DNA of 64,000 nucleotides from FEN-1297 sp963834015 (GCA_963834015.1 CAWIAG010000002.1:992001-1056000), one strand, 5' to 3'. Counted from the stretch's first letter, positions 1-8,451 are shown. Translations and numbers: made by a program. The notes: generated by a model not told the origin, from the letters alone.

Positions 1-923
1 CGCAGAAAAGAATAAATCGAATCTACGATATTGCTGTAGGAACCGTCAAGTAAAAAAACCGGCAAAGCTGTTTCCGGCCAAACTATTAGTTTAGCCCCTT
101 TTGAAACTGCCTGCTGTGAAAGTGAAAGATATGAGCTTGTCAGTTCAGTTAAATTTCCCCCGTCCCACTTCTCCCATGGATCAAGATTAGGCTGAATTAA
201 TCCAATTTTAATTTTCCTGTGCGCCTCTTTGAATGTATTTATTTTATAAAATCCATAACCCAAAACGACTATAAATATTGTTATTGCAGCTAACAGGTAA
301 TACAAAGATTTTTTATTCCGCACTAAAAAATTTATAAAAGCTTTATAGAAGAAAATATTTATATAAATTATTAACAAAGTTAAACCGATAACCCCGATAG
401 TATCGCTAATTTGAATAAAAGCCGTAAATTTAGCGAGACCATTCCCAAGGGTAAGCCAAGGAAAGCTCAAATCGGTAATCATGTACAAATATTCATAAGC
501 ACCCCAAAAGAAAGGCAGTAGGTAAATTAACTGACGGTTAGGAAATATTTTCCGGGCAAAATAAAAAAGAGTTGAGGGTATTAGAAAAAATAGCGGATTT
601 GCAAATAGCAAAAGTGCGCCTGAAATCATTAAGAACGGATCAGCTTGTTTTTGCCAGCTTCCTACCCAATAAATTGAGATTACGTTGAAAACAAATGAGG
701 TCAAATATGTTGCCCTGTTTATCCCTGCAAGTGTTTTTCTTTTTTCAACTACATAAAAATACGGAACCAAAGCCAAAAACAACAAAATAGGGAACGGCAT
801 GGGAAAAGGTGGAAACCCAATTCCAAGTAATACTCCGCTTAATACCAGGAGCAGCTGTTCATTTCTTTGTTTGATCTTTTCCTCCGGGGAAAGTGATCCA
901 CGCTTAAATAAAACCAGCTTCAA
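1..923 (-). CDS. lnt: Apolipoprotein N-acyltransferase, C-terminus cut by window edge
   Basis: My own reverse translation gives an open frame of about 307 residues that runs off the left edge. It has a chain of hydrophobic helices followed by a nitrilase-like start, IKIGLIQPNLDPWEKW, and the block LIVWPETALPVF, whose Glu matches the catalytic Glu of the CN-hydrolase domain. Lnt transfers the third acyl chain onto lipoproteins at the periplasmic face of the inner membrane. The rest of the catalytic Lys and Cys region lies outside the window. The frame is closed upstream by TAA at 927-929, so the start is TTG at 923, preceded by an AAGAG stretch; no earlier ATG is possible. Identification is firm, the start codon less so. 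Confidence 0.88.
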   Translation of the reverse strand, partial: MKLVLFKRGSLSPEEKIKQRNEQLLLVLSGVLLGIGFPPFPMPFPILLFLALVPYFYVVEKRKTLAGINRATYLTSFVFNVISIYWVGSWQKQADPFLMISGALLLFANPLFFLIPSTLFYFARKIFPNRQLIYLLPFFWGAYEYLYMITDLSFPWLTLGNGLAKFTAFIQISDTIGVIGLTLLIIYINIFFYKAFINFLVRNKKSLYYLLAAITIFIVVLGYGFYKINTFKEAHRKIKIGLIQPNLDPWEKWDGGNLTELTSSYLSLSQQAVSKGAKLIVWPETALPVFLLDGSYSNIVDSIYSFL

Positions 924-1177
924 TATTTACTCTTTTGCTTTCATAAAATAAAATATGTTAATAAATATATAACCGATAAGATGACTTATACAATAAATAA
1001 AGGCCAGTTTATTGCAAGCTGGATTGGAAATTAATCAATTACTTAAAGAAACACGTAGCTTCGTCAACAAGTTGTCGATAAATCAGTAATTATTTGCTAA
1101 TTGAAATAGTATTTAGGAGAAAAATAAATCATGGAAAACCTTAATAAAATAATATTTTCGGCGGATATTCAATTATA

Positions 1178-1666
1178 TTATTTATTTTTAATAATAAGCA
1201 CGGTAGCAAATGCAGAAACACCTTCTTCTCTGCCGACAAATCCGAGTTTTTCAGTAGTGGTAGCTTTTATTGAAACCTGGTTTATTCCAGAATTCAGATC
1301 TTCTGCAATTCTCTTTCTCATTTCGGGAACATATGGTGAAATTTTTGGCTTCTGCATTGCAATTACAGCATCAATATTTCCTAAAATGTACCCTTCTTTA
1401 TTAATCAACCCATAAACTTTTTTTAGCAAGGTTCTGCTATCAGCATTTTTAAATTGCTTTTCCGTATCGGGAAAATGCAGCCCAATATCACCAAGGGCTA
1501 GTGAACCCAGCAAAGCATCACATATTGCATGAATTAGCACATCAGCGTCGGAATGTCCAAACAGACCTTTCTCATTTGGAATCTCTACACCGCCTATGAT
1601 TAATTTCCGGTTAGCAGCAAATGCATGAACGTCAAATCCAATACCGGTTCTGTATTCAATATTCAA
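1178..1666 (-). CDS. ispF: 2-C-methyl-D-erythritol 2,4-cyclodiphosphate synthase
   Basis: A 162-residue protein of the usual IspF length. It cyclises CDP-methylerythritol 2-phosphate in the non-mevalonate isoprenoid pathway. The metal-binding pair Asp12/His14 sits in GIGFDVHAF, the block GHSDADVLIHAICDALLG follows, and the C-terminal ATTTEKLGFVGREEG is the conserved CMP/product site. Its start overlaps the acyP stop by 4 bases (ATGA type), so the two are translationally coupled behind the EamA gene. ispH of the same pathway lies elsewhere in the window at 47272-48504. A small plus-strand frame over its 3' end is an antisense shadow. Confidence 0.96.
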   Translation of the reverse strand: MNIEYRTGIGFDVHAFAANRKLIIGGVEIPNEKGLFGHSDADVLIHAICDALLGSLALGDIGLHFPDTEKQFKNADSRTLLKKVYGLINKEGYILGNIDAVIAMQKPKISPYVPEMRKRIAEDLNSGINQVSIKATTTEKLGFVGREEGVSAFATVLIIKNK

Positions 1667-1947
1667 AATCTTACCTCAAAATTTTTAAATTGAGCCTGAT
1701 ATTCGTGCCATACAATATTACATTTTGAAACATGAGCGTATGAATGCCCTATCTGTATTTCCTTGAATAATTCCTCAATAATTAATTTTTCTCCTTCTAC
1801 TACCGTCAGCACTTCTCCCGAATATAAGTTTTCCACATAACCCCTAAGGCCGAGCGATTGGGCTTTCCTAAGGACAAAATATCTGAATCCAACTCCCTGG
1901 ACACGTCCAACAGCAAGAATTTCTGCTCTCTTAAGATTAGTATTCAT
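1663..1947 (-). CDS. acyP: Acylphosphatase
   Basis: A 94-residue acylphosphatase hydrolysing carboxyl-phosphate bonds of small acyl phosphates in the cytoplasm. GRVQGVGFRYFV carries the phosphate loop and catalytic Arg, and GYVENLYSGEV carries the catalytic Asn. The frame is open further upstream to 2058, but those 37 residues are unlike acylphosphatases and lie inside the EamA gene. The ATG at 1947 gives the normal length and overlaps the EamA stop by only 11 bases, so I take it as the start. It overlaps ispF by 4 bases downstream. Confidence 0.92.
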   Translation of the reverse strand: MNTNLKRAEILAVGRVQGVGFRYFVLRKAQSLGLRGYVENLYSGEVLTVVEGEKLIIEELFKEIQIGHSYAHVSKCNIVWHEYQAQFKNFEVRF

Positions 1948-2851
1948 TTTTCCTGGTAACTTTATCGAACAACTCTGCAGACAAAAGTCCTGTAAATATA
2001 AGTATCCCCCCGATAAAGCTAAAGCGTGAAATTTTTTCATTAATAAAATAATAAGCAATTAAAGCAGAAAAAATAGGCTCAAATGAAAAAATAATCCCTG
2101 CTTTAGTGGGAACCATCATCTTCTGATATTTAGTTTGAACCGATGTTGATAATATCGTTGCTAAAATTGATGTATATAAAAATGCAAATATCAGGTTTCC
2201 ACCGTAAATAAATTTGATGCTCTCCAATCCTGCTCCAGAAAGAATAATTACAGATATAATTCCCAGTATGGCTGTTGTACTGATTTGCTGAAAAACCAAT
2301 ATTATATAATCACATTTCTTACTGATAATATCAATGTATACAAGGTACATTGCATAAAACACAGCACAAAGAAGTGTAAAAAAATCGCCTACATTAAATC
2401 CGCTTCCTATTTCACTAAAAATATCCAGGATGGAAATTCCTTTACTGGATAAAAGTATCAATCCTGCTAAAACAAAGAATATACCGATTATGTTTCCTTT
2501 ACCGGGCTTTTTCTTTTCAAAAATATATTGGAAAATTGGAGTAAAAATAATGAATGTGCCTGTAATAAATCCCGATTTTGTTGCTGTGGTATATTTTAAT
2601 CCGATTGTTTGTGTTGAGAAGCCAAGGAAATACATAGCTCCCAAAAGAAATCCGCTTAGCAGCATGTTCCCCTGAATTTTTTTATACCTCTTTAAGAAAA
2701 ATGGAAGAATTAATAATGTTGCAAATGAAAACCTGATTGAAATAAAAACCATGGGTGAAACATTTACAAGAGCTATTTTTATTATAGTAAATGTAGCGCC
2801 CCAGATTAAAGTTATAAAAAGAAGTATAAATTCGGCAGAATACTTTTTCAT
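1937..2851 (-). CDS. EamA/DMT-family membrane transporter
   Basis: A 304-residue protein with about ten hydrophobic segments in two repeated halves, the drug/metabolite transporter layout. The N-terminal signature LLFITLIWGATFTIIKIAL and the later block KAGIIFSFEPIFSALIAYYF are typical EamA repeat features. Such proteins export or import small metabolites, and the substrate cannot be read from sequence. It sits 19 bases downstream of era and overlaps acyP by 11 bases, so it is probably transcribed with era, acyP and ispF. Confidence 0.9.
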   Translation of the reverse strand: MKKYSAEFILLFITLIWGATFTIIKIALVNVSPMVFISIRFSFATLLILPFFLKRYKKIQGNMLLSGFLLGAMYFLGFSTQTIGLKYTTATKSGFITGTFIIFTPIFQYIFEKKKPGKGNIIGIFFVLAGLILLSSKGISILDIFSEIGSGFNVGDFFTLLCAVFYAMYLVYIDIISKKCDYIILVFQQISTTAILGIISVIILSGAGLESIKFIYGGNLIFAFLYTSILATILSTSVQTKYQKMMVPTKAGIIFSFEPIFSALIAYYFINEKISRFSFIGGILIFTGLLSAELFDKVTRKNEY

Positions 2852-2870
2852 TCTCTTAATGCACTATTAG

Positions 2871-3782
2871 TTATTCTTTATCCCTTGTGTAACCGAATAA
2901 TTTCAACATTTTTTCATCGGATCTCCATTTGGCTCTTACTTTAACTCTTAAATCAAGATAAACGTCGTGTTGTAAGAATTCTTCAATGGATTTTCGAGAA
3001 TTTTGTCCGAGATTTTTTATGGCCGCTCCCTGTTTACCTATTATAATTCCCTTTTGGCTTTCTTTTTCAACCACAATTTCTGCCTGAATAAAATACTTTT
3101 TATCCGTCCGTTCTTTGAAATCAATAATAAGTACTTCGCAGCTGTATGGGACTTCTTCCATGTACAATTCAAAAAGTTTCTCGCGAATTATTTCACTTAC
3201 AAAAAATCTTTCATTCTCATCTGATACAATATCATCGGGATAAAATTTCGGGTTTTCGGGAAGATTCTCAACTAAAGCATTTAAAACTGAAATGATATTA
3301 TAACCAAGTGAAGCAGAAACAGGTATTATAGCGTTAAAGTTTTTCCCAGCTTCAAACTTTTTAATCAAGTTTTTCATATGTTCCTGCGTAGAACGGTCAG
3401 CTTTATTCAGTATTAATATTTTTGGTTTCTTGTTTCTCTCCATAAGTTTTGCTATTAATTCATCTTTAAGTGTAGCCTCTCCTTCAGGATCGGCTTCAAT
3501 ATCAATAAGTAAAATTATTATATCCGCATCATGAACCGATAAATCGATTTCTTCAGCCATTTTTTGCTGCAACAAATAAGCAGGTTCTAAAATACCTGGT
3601 GTATCTAAAAAAACTATCTGGTAGTTTTCATCGGAAAGTATTCCGAGTATTCTTTTCCTGGTTGTTTGCGGTTTAGCCGTAGTTATAGAAATTTTTTGTC
3701 CTAACAGGGCATTCATTAAAGTTGATTTGCCTGCGTTCGGTTTACCGAGTATTGTCGCATAACCCGCTTTTGAATTAGCCAT
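2871..3782 (-). CDS. era: GTPase Era
   Basis: A GTPase that binds the 3' end of 16S rRNA during small-subunit maturation. The G1 loop is GKPNAGKST, G3 is DTPG and G4 is NKAD. The C-terminal KH domain has GIIIGKQGAAIKNLG. Length from the chosen ATG at 3782 is 303 residues, the family norm. The frame is open to a GTG at 3806, but that GTG lacks an upstream Shine-Dalgarno-like sequence, whereas the ATG at 3782 follows an AGG with about eight bases spacing. It is the first gene of the minus-strand era-EamA-acyP-ispF run. Confidence 0.95.
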   Translation of the reverse strand: MANSKAGYATILGKPNAGKSTLMNALLGQKISITTAKPQTTRKRILGILSDENYQIVFLDTPGILEPAYLLQQKMAEEIDLSVHDADIIILLIDIEADPEGEATLKDELIAKLMERNKKPKILILNKADRSTQEHMKNLIKKFEAGKNFNAIIPVSASLGYNIISVLNALVENLPENPKFYPDDIVSDENERFFVSEIIREKLFELYMEEVPYSCEVLIIDFKERTDKKYFIQAEIVVEKESQKGIIIGKQGAAIKNLGQNSRKSIEEFLQHDVYLDLRVKVRAKWRSDEKMLKLFGYTRDKE

Positions 3783-3885
3783 ATTTATAACCTGATCTTT
3801 GTTCACATAGATGATTAATATGCGGTTCTGATTTATTTCTTAATTTTAATATAAATTATTTATAAATAGTACAAATTAAAACAAA

Positions 3886-3909
3886 AACGGTTACCAAATG
3901 ATAACCGTT
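3886..3909 (-). terminator. Rho-independent terminator of the sigma/anti-sigma operon
   Basis: On the minus strand AACGGTTA (3909-3902) pairs perfectly with TAACCGTT (3893-3886) around an eight-base loop. A T-rich run (TTTGTTTTAATTT) follows, so transcription leaving the anti-sigma gene, which ends at 3938, should stop before era. Confidence 0.8.
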
Positions 3910-3937
3910 GTTAAATATTTATTTTAAATGAGAGAAA

Positions 3938-4465
3938 TCAAGGCAGTTTACTCAAATTTCTTCTGGCCTGACGCTGGTTTTCAAAGAATAAATACCCCGT
4001 AATTATAATTCCGAATGATAAGATTGAACCGATTATTGAAATATTCTTCGGCGTCATCAGCTCTTTCATTGAAGTTGAAACATTTGTAATAACATTGAGG
4101 TAATTATTAATTTCCTCTACGTTTTGAGCAGAAGATCCTGCATTATTTATGCTGACTATAACTAGATAACTAATGATTGATAAAATAATAATTAAAAATA
4201 CCGAGGAAATCGAAAAAACAAAAAACCTGTCTTTGCGGACTACTTTTACTTTCTTTTGAAGTTGAGACATTATTAACGAGGTAAAGTTGTTCGATACCTC
4301 AAATGAATCAAGCATACCAAGCTCGCTATGAACTCTTTGCATCATAGACAATTTAAACCTTGCTGCCTCCGAGTTTTTAAGCTGTTCACGTACTTCACTT
4401 AATGTTACCTTGTCAAGTTCACCATCGATATATTTATTCAATATTTCATCGTTAAGCAAAATCAT
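3938..4465 (-). CDS. Membrane-bound anti-sigma factor
   Basis: A 175-residue protein inferred to hold the upstream ECF sigma factor inactive at the membrane. The first 50 residues, with NKYIDGELD and a helical stretch ending MMQRVHSELGML, look like an anti-sigma domain. However, the His-x3-Cys-x2-Cys zinc motif is absent and there is no Cys in this part. Two hydrophobic segments follow, near residues 83-105 and 143-160, giving a short extracytoplasmic loop and a cytoplasmic basic tail. It overlaps the sigma gene by 4 bases (ATGA). The role rests mainly on position and architecture. Confidence 0.8.
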   Translation of the reverse strand: MILLNDEILNKYIDGELDKVTLSEVREQLKNSEAARFKLSMMQRVHSELGMLDSFEVSNNFTSLIMSQLQKKVKVVRKDRFFVFSISSVFLIIILSIISYLVIVSINNAGSSAQNVEEINNYLNVITNVSTSMKELMTPKNISIIGSILSFGIIITGYLFFENQRQARRNLSKLP

Positions 4466-5028
4466 AATAATTCCTCTGCATAATTATTTTTAATAAGTTG
4501 ATCTTTTAAAGCACTCCTAGACCTGTGCAGCATAACCTTAATATTAGCTACCGATGTCTCCATAACATTGCTGATTTCTTCGCAGCTCATATTGTCAAGA
4601 TAATACATATTAATTACAGATGCATATTTAGGCGGAAGTAATTCAATTAATTTATGAATGAATTTTGAAGCGTCTTTCTGTTCTGCTTCTCTAAAATCAT
4701 AATCACTTTTAATTTCAAGATGGTCATCAATTGAAGCCATTTCAGTTTCAATTTTTCTTTTCTTTGCGGATATTCTTGTTAAAGCCGTGTTATAAACAAT
4801 TCGATAAAACCATGTCGAAAATTTTGATTCCTGTCTGAAACTGTCCAATGAGTAGAAAGCCTTTAGAAAACAATCCTGAAGTACTTCTTCCGATTCCATC
4901 TCATTTTTCAGCATTCTAACTAGAAGTGAAAATGCTTTGTTTTTATACTTTTCAATTAACAGAGCATAATCTGATTGATTGCCTTTTTTTACAGAGTCAA
5001 TTATTTCTATATCCGTAAGGTTTTTCAT
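4462..5028 (-). CDS. ECF-type RNA polymerase sigma factor
   Basis: A 188-residue group IV sigma factor. Region 2 spans roughly residues 20-90, with EEVLQDCFLKAFYSLDSFR and FSTWFYRIVYNTALTRI. Region 4 spans about 125-180, with LLPPKYASVINMYYLDNMS and the helix-turn-helix ending VMLHRSRSALK. There is no region 1 or 3, as expected for ECF factors. It is cotranscribed with the anti-sigma gene downstream. A TGTAACC-N17-GTCT promoter at 5067-5040 ends only 11 bases before the ATG, so it probably activates its own gene and gives a leaderless or nearly leaderless message. Confidence 0.94.
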   Translation of the reverse strand: MKNLTDIEIIDSVKKGNQSDYALLIEKYKNKAFSLLVRMLKNEMESEEVLQDCFLKAFYSLDSFRQESKFSTWFYRIVYNTALTRISAKKRKIETEMASIDDHLEIKSDYDFREAEQKDASKFIHKLIELLPPKYASVINMYYLDNMSCEEISNVMETSVANIKVMLHRSRSALKDQLIKNNYAEELL

Positions 5029-5039
5029 CTTAAATATTA

Positions 5040-5067
5040 AGACTCTCTCACCAATTAAAAGGTTACA
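5040..5067 (-). promoter_or_regulatory. Candidate ECF promoter driving the sigma factor gene
   Basis: Minus strand: TGTAACC (5067-5061), a 17-base spacer, then GTCT (5043-5040). The AAC-type -35 and the GTCT -10 resemble known ECF promoters. The same bipartite signature with identical spacing occurs on the opposite strand at 5160-5187. The ATG of the sigma gene is 11 bases downstream of GTCT. Confidence 0.65.
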
Positions 5068-5159
5068 TTATAATAAAGAAACATGCCGGCATTTTATATA
5101 TTAATTTATTGAAATTAAGATATTAACAAGTTAAACTAAAAGCAATTTGTAATTTTTCT

Positions 5160-5187
5160 TGTAACCTATCAATAAACACCTTTGTCT
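5160..5187 (+). promoter_or_regulatory. Candidate ECF promoter driving the DUF6249 gene
   Basis: Plus strand: TGTAACC (5160-5166), a 17-base spacer, then GTCT (5184-5187) followed by AAT. It matches the promoter in front of the sigma gene in both boxes and in spacing, and lies about 105 bases upstream of the DUF6249 start. I infer that the neighbouring ECF sigma factor reads both. Confidence 0.62.
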
Positions 5188-5293
5188 AATAATATAAATC
5201 GATTGAATTCGTATATACTAAGAAATGAAGTTGTTACCTTTGAAATGAAAGTTTAGTCATAAACAAAGGATATAAATTGAAAGGAGATTTAAT

Positions 5294-5647
5294 ATGAACC
5301 CGGCAGTAATTGGAGTTTTTGTACCTATAATACTATTTCTGGTGATAGGATTAGTAATGATTTCATCTGCTTATTTTAACTATAGGGTTAGACAAACGCT
5401 GGTAGATAAGGGACTTGATCCACAGTCAATTAGAGAATTTCTTGAACATAAAAGAGATCCTTATATCCTTATGAAGATTGGAATTATAGCCATTGCATTC
5501 GGTATCGGCCTGGGATTGGGCCTTATACTTCAGGATCAAACCGATAAAGATTATTGGATACCTTTTGCTCTCTTCACTTTTACAGGTATTGGATTTGTAA
5601 TATCAAATATTGCTGCGAGGAAATTAGAATCCAAGAGCAATAAGTAG
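5294..5647 (+). CDS. DUF6249-type small membrane protein
   Basis: A 117-residue protein with three hydrophobic segments: residues 5-28, about 63-80 and about 90-107. A basic/acidic linker (VDKGLDPQSIREFLEHKR) lies between the first two. This layout matches the DUF6249 family, often found beside ECF sigma factors in Bacteroidota-type genomes; its biochemical role is unknown. A strong AAAGGAG site precedes the ATG by seven bases. It is divergent from the sigma operon and has its own copy of the presumed ECF promoter, so it is likely a target of that regulator. Confidence 0.75.
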   Translation: MNPAVIGVFVPIILFLVIGLVMISSAYFNYRVRQTLVDKGLDPQSIREFLEHKRDPYILMKIGIIAIAFGIGLGLGLILQDQTDKDYWIPFALFTFTGIGFVISNIAARKLESKSNK

Positions 5648-5652
5648 ACTAA

Positions 5653-5720
5653 AGAGGGCTGTCATAAATGTATACTAAATGCTCCACAATCATATTTTGG
5701 TCATTTTTGACAGCCTCTCT
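5653..5720. terminator. Long-loop inverted repeat between convergent genes
   Basis: AGAGGGCTGTCA at 5653-5664 is the near-exact reverse complement of TGACAGCCTCTCT at 5708-5720 (12 paired bases with one bulge). They flank a 43-base loop and sit between the ends of the DUF6249 gene and trxB. It could end transcription in both directions, but the loop is unusually long and a remnant of a small mobile element is an alternative. Confidence 0.45.
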
Positions 5721-5724
5721 AATT

Positions 5725-6672
5725 TTATTTCAGGGTTTCCAGCCATCGTTCAACATCGATAGCCGCCATACAGCCAGTTCCGGCGGCTGAAACCGCTTGC
5801 CTGTAATTTTTATCTGCGACATCTCCGGCAGCAAATACACCTGGAATGTTTGTATATGTAGAGCCCGGTTTAACAATCAGATAACCAGTTTCATCCATAT
5901 CTAAAATCCCTTTAAATAAATCTGTATTAGGTTTGTGGCCAATTGCGACAAAAATACCATTCACATCAACTTTCATGGTCGAATAATCTTTAGTATCCTC
6001 CAGTAAAGCCCCTGTTAAAGTTTTTCTTCCATTTTCATCTTTACCAAGTACTTCTTTTACAATCTTATTCTTTAGAAACTTTATTTTAGCATTTTTCAGT
6101 ACCCTGTCCAGCATAATTTTTGAAGCGCGGAATTCATCTCTTCTGTGCACAATAGTAACTTCAGATGCAAATTTTGTAAGATAATTTGCTTCTTCCATTG
6201 CAGTATCACCACCTCCGATAACCAATATTTTTTGATTTTTGAAAAAGAAACCGTCGCAAGTTGCGCAAGCAGATACACCGTAACCCATGAATTTGTTCTC
6301 GGATTCAATTCCTAATAGCCTTGCGGATGCTCCTGTGGAAACTATTACAGCATCAGCAGTATGAACTTCATCAAATGTTTTCACAACAAAAGGATGCCTG
6401 GAAAAATCAATTTCCGTAACTTCTTTATAGATTGACCTTGCCCCAAACTTATGCGCCTGCTTCCGCATTATCTCCATTAATTCAGGCCCCATTATTCCGT
6501 TTTCAAATCCAGGGTAATTTTCAATTTCAGTAGTTATTGTCAACTGCCCGCCCGGCTGCATTCCTTCGAAAACAACAGGTTGAAGGTTTGCTCTTCCTGT
6601 GTATAAAGCTGCCGTAAATCCAGCCGGTCCTGATCCGATTATAATTACTTTATGATGATTTTCAACAAGCAT
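5725..6672 (-). CDS. trxB: Thioredoxin-disulfide reductase
   Basis: A 315-residue low-molecular-weight FAD/NADPH thioredoxin reductase. The FAD-binding loop is IIGSGPAGFTAALYTGRA near residue 11. The redox pair is Cys136/Cys139 in SACATCDGFFF. The NADPH loop is VIGGGDTAMEEANYL, and a second FAD motif, GVFAAGDVADKNYRQAVSAA, lies near the C-terminus. All family elements are intact. No thioredoxin gene is adjacent. It faces the DUF6249 gene tail to tail, with an inverted repeat between them. Confidence 0.96.
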   Translation of the reverse strand: MLVENHHKVIIIGSGPAGFTAALYTGRANLQPVVFEGMQPGGQLTITTEIENYPGFENGIMGPELMEIMRKQAHKFGARSIYKEVTEIDFSRHPFVVKTFDEVHTADAVIVSTGASARLLGIESENKFMGYGVSACATCDGFFFKNQKILVIGGGDTAMEEANYLTKFASEVTIVHRRDEFRASKIMLDRVLKNAKIKFLKNKIVKEVLGKDENGRKTLTGALLEDTKDYSTMKVDVNGIFVAIGHKPNTDLFKGILDMDETGYLIVKPGSTYTNIPGVFAAGDVADKNYRQAVSAAGTGCMAAIDVERWLETLK

Positions 6673-6823
6673 CTTTTCTCCATTATCAGAAATAAATTTT
6701 CAGCTAAAATTCTATATTAATATTAAACTATTATTTAAATTTTAAAATTAATATAATTTATAATTATATGATTCATATTTTTTAGTTAAGATTCACGATA
6801 AGATATTTATTCGGGATATCCCT

Positions 6824-7789
6824 TTATTTTCTTGAATTCCCATCATTAATTAAAAATTCGGCATTACGTTTTAATCCATTTAATTTAGCACGTTTTACAG
6901 GGCTTCTATCAAACCTGTTCTTAAATTCTTCCTCGCTCATATTTATTACATTATTCAATTCAATTTCATCGTTGCCGTTTATGGGGAAAAACTCTTTCTG
7001 TTTTGTTAATTCAGAAAATTTCAAATTCCATGGACAAACATCCTGACAAATATCGCAACCGAAAATCCAATTATCAAAAGTGTTTTTAAAATCCTGTGAT
7101 ATTTCTCCTTTGTTTTCGATTGTGAGATAAGATATGCACTTATTTGCATCTACAACATAATCGTCCACAATGGCCTTGGTAGGACATGCATCAATACAGG
7201 CGGTACATGTCCCGCAAAAATCCGGTATAGGTTTAAAATAATCGAACTCATAATTAGTAATAATTGTGGCCAGAAAAATCCAACTTCCATAACCTTTATT
7301 AATAATATTGGAATTTTTTCCAAGCCAGCCTATTCCTGATTTTACGGCCCATGCTTTGTCCATGACCGGCCCAGTATCTACGTAAGATTTAGATTCAATT
7401 CCGGGATCAATTTTTTTTAGTTCATTCTCTAATAAATATAACATATCCAAAATTATTAAATGATAATCAACACCCCATGCATACCTTGAAATTTTTCCAA
7501 ATCCTTTATTCACGGGATGCTTTTTATCTACATAATAATTTTTTGCTAAAGATATAACACTCCTGGCATTTGGTAAAATTTGGCTGACATCTTTTCTTTT
7601 AAGAACATTTTTTTTCATATAATTCATTCCCGCATGAAAATCTCTTGAGAGCCATTTTTCAAGATTCAAAATCTCTTCATTTAACTCTTCAGCCTTAGAA
7701 AACCCTATAAGATCAAAACCGATTTCTTTTGCTTTTTGAATAATTATATCATTAGTTATTTTCATACATAGATTAACTGTATTTTTCAT
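6824..7789 (-). CDS. queG: Epoxyqueuosine reductase
   Basis: A 321-residue cobalamin and iron-sulfur enzyme that reduces epoxyqueuosine to queuosine in tRNA wobble positions. It has the DUF1730 block SYVDTGPVMDKAWAVKSG with the catalytic Asp, then two ferredoxin-type cluster motifs, CGTCTACIDACP and CDICQDVCPWN. Length is typical without the HEAT extension seen in some homologues. Two in-frame ATGs, 7789 and 7765, are possible and neither has a clear ribosome site; the shorter form starts nearer to the usual family N-terminus. It lies 12 bases downstream of the Rieske gene. Confidence 0.93.
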   Translation of the reverse strand: MKNTVNLCMKITNDIIIQKAKEIGFDLIGFSKAEELNEEILNLEKWLSRDFHAGMNYMKKNVLKRKDVSQILPNARSVISLAKNYYVDKKHPVNKGFGKISRYAWGVDYHLIILDMLYLLENELKKIDPGIESKSYVDTGPVMDKAWAVKSGIGWLGKNSNIINKGYGSWIFLATIITNYEFDYFKPIPDFCGTCTACIDACPTKAIVDDYVVDANKCISYLTIENKGEISQDFKNTFDNWIFGCDICQDVCPWNLKFSELTKQKEFFPINGNDEIELNNVINMSEEEFKNRFDRSPVKRAKLNGLKRNAEFLINDGNSRK

Positions 7790-7801
7790 ATATCATTTGA
7801 A

Positions 7802-8161
7802 TTACCAGTTCAGTACTTTCCTGGTAACTTTAACATATACAATTCCATCAATTACTCTAACTGGATACGAATCTAAGCCCTTACTTTCTGTGGGCATTCT
7901 ACCGGTTCTTAGGTTAAACATCCAGCCGTGAGCCGGGCATATCACACACCCGTCTTCAATAAATCCGTCATATATCAATGCTGTGTGCTGGTGGGGACAA
8001 ATATTACTTAAAGCAAAAATCTCTCCGTTTAACAGGAACACTACGAGGTCAACATCATTTATAAAAAATCTCTTTCCTTTATATTCAATTAGATTATTGA
8101 CTGAACATACTCTTGTAAACCCATCAAAATCATTTTTTTCATCATTAATTAAATTTTCCAT
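7802..8161 (-). CDS. Rieske-type [2Fe-2S] ferredoxin
   Basis: A 119-residue soluble Rieske protein. CPHQH and CPAHGW supply the Cys-x-His and Cys-x2-His ligands, spaced as in the small NirD/BphA3-like ferredoxins. There is no signal peptide or membrane anchor, so it acts in the cytoplasm as an electron carrier. No oxygenase or nitrite reductase large subunit is adjacent, so its partner is unknown. It precedes queG on the same strand with 12 bases between, and its own upstream region is long. Confidence 0.9.
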   Translation of the reverse strand: MENLINDEKNDFDGFTRVCSVNNLIEYKGKRFFINDVDLVVFLLNGEIFALSNICPHQHTALIYDGFIEDGCVICPAHGWMFNLRTGRMPTESKGLDSYPVRVIDGIVYVKVTRKVLNW

Positions 8162-8409
8162 AAAACTAATTTTCCTTTACCCGTTCAAATTGTTTTGCTT
8201 GTTCTATATAGATTGTGTAAAAAAGTCCGTTTTTTTATCCTTAAGAAAAGGCTTTGGAATCGTATCAGCAATATAAAATAGTGCGTATAAGTTACAAAGT
8301 TAATAAATATTATTCTGTATTATGGAAATGAAAAATGATTAATAAATCTGAAATAAAATTGTAATGCGGATTTAGTTAGAAAGAATTTAAATTAAAAGGA
8401 TTGAATAAA

Positions 8410-8433
8410 AAAGGGCATCCGCAGATGCCCTTT
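8410..8433 (-). terminator. Rho-independent terminator after the first ferredoxin gene
   Basis: A perfect 10-base stem (8433-8424 with 8419-8410, core GGGCATC/GATGCCC) with a four-base loop is followed on the minus strand by TTTTT. It lies about 20 bases past the ferredoxin stop at 8452. Confidence 0.92.
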
Positions 8434-8451
8434 AAATAGTTCACAATAAAT

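Noticed and set aside
1131..1415. A 94-residue plus-strand frame with an upstream AGGAG
   Set aside because: From 1178 on it runs antisense to ispF, whose protein is fully conserved; only the first 16 codons are free, and the product resembles nothing.
1948..2058. 37-residue N-terminal extension of the acylphosphatase frame
   Set aside because: It lies inside the EamA gene, lacks similarity to acylphosphatase and is avoided by the ATG at 1947.
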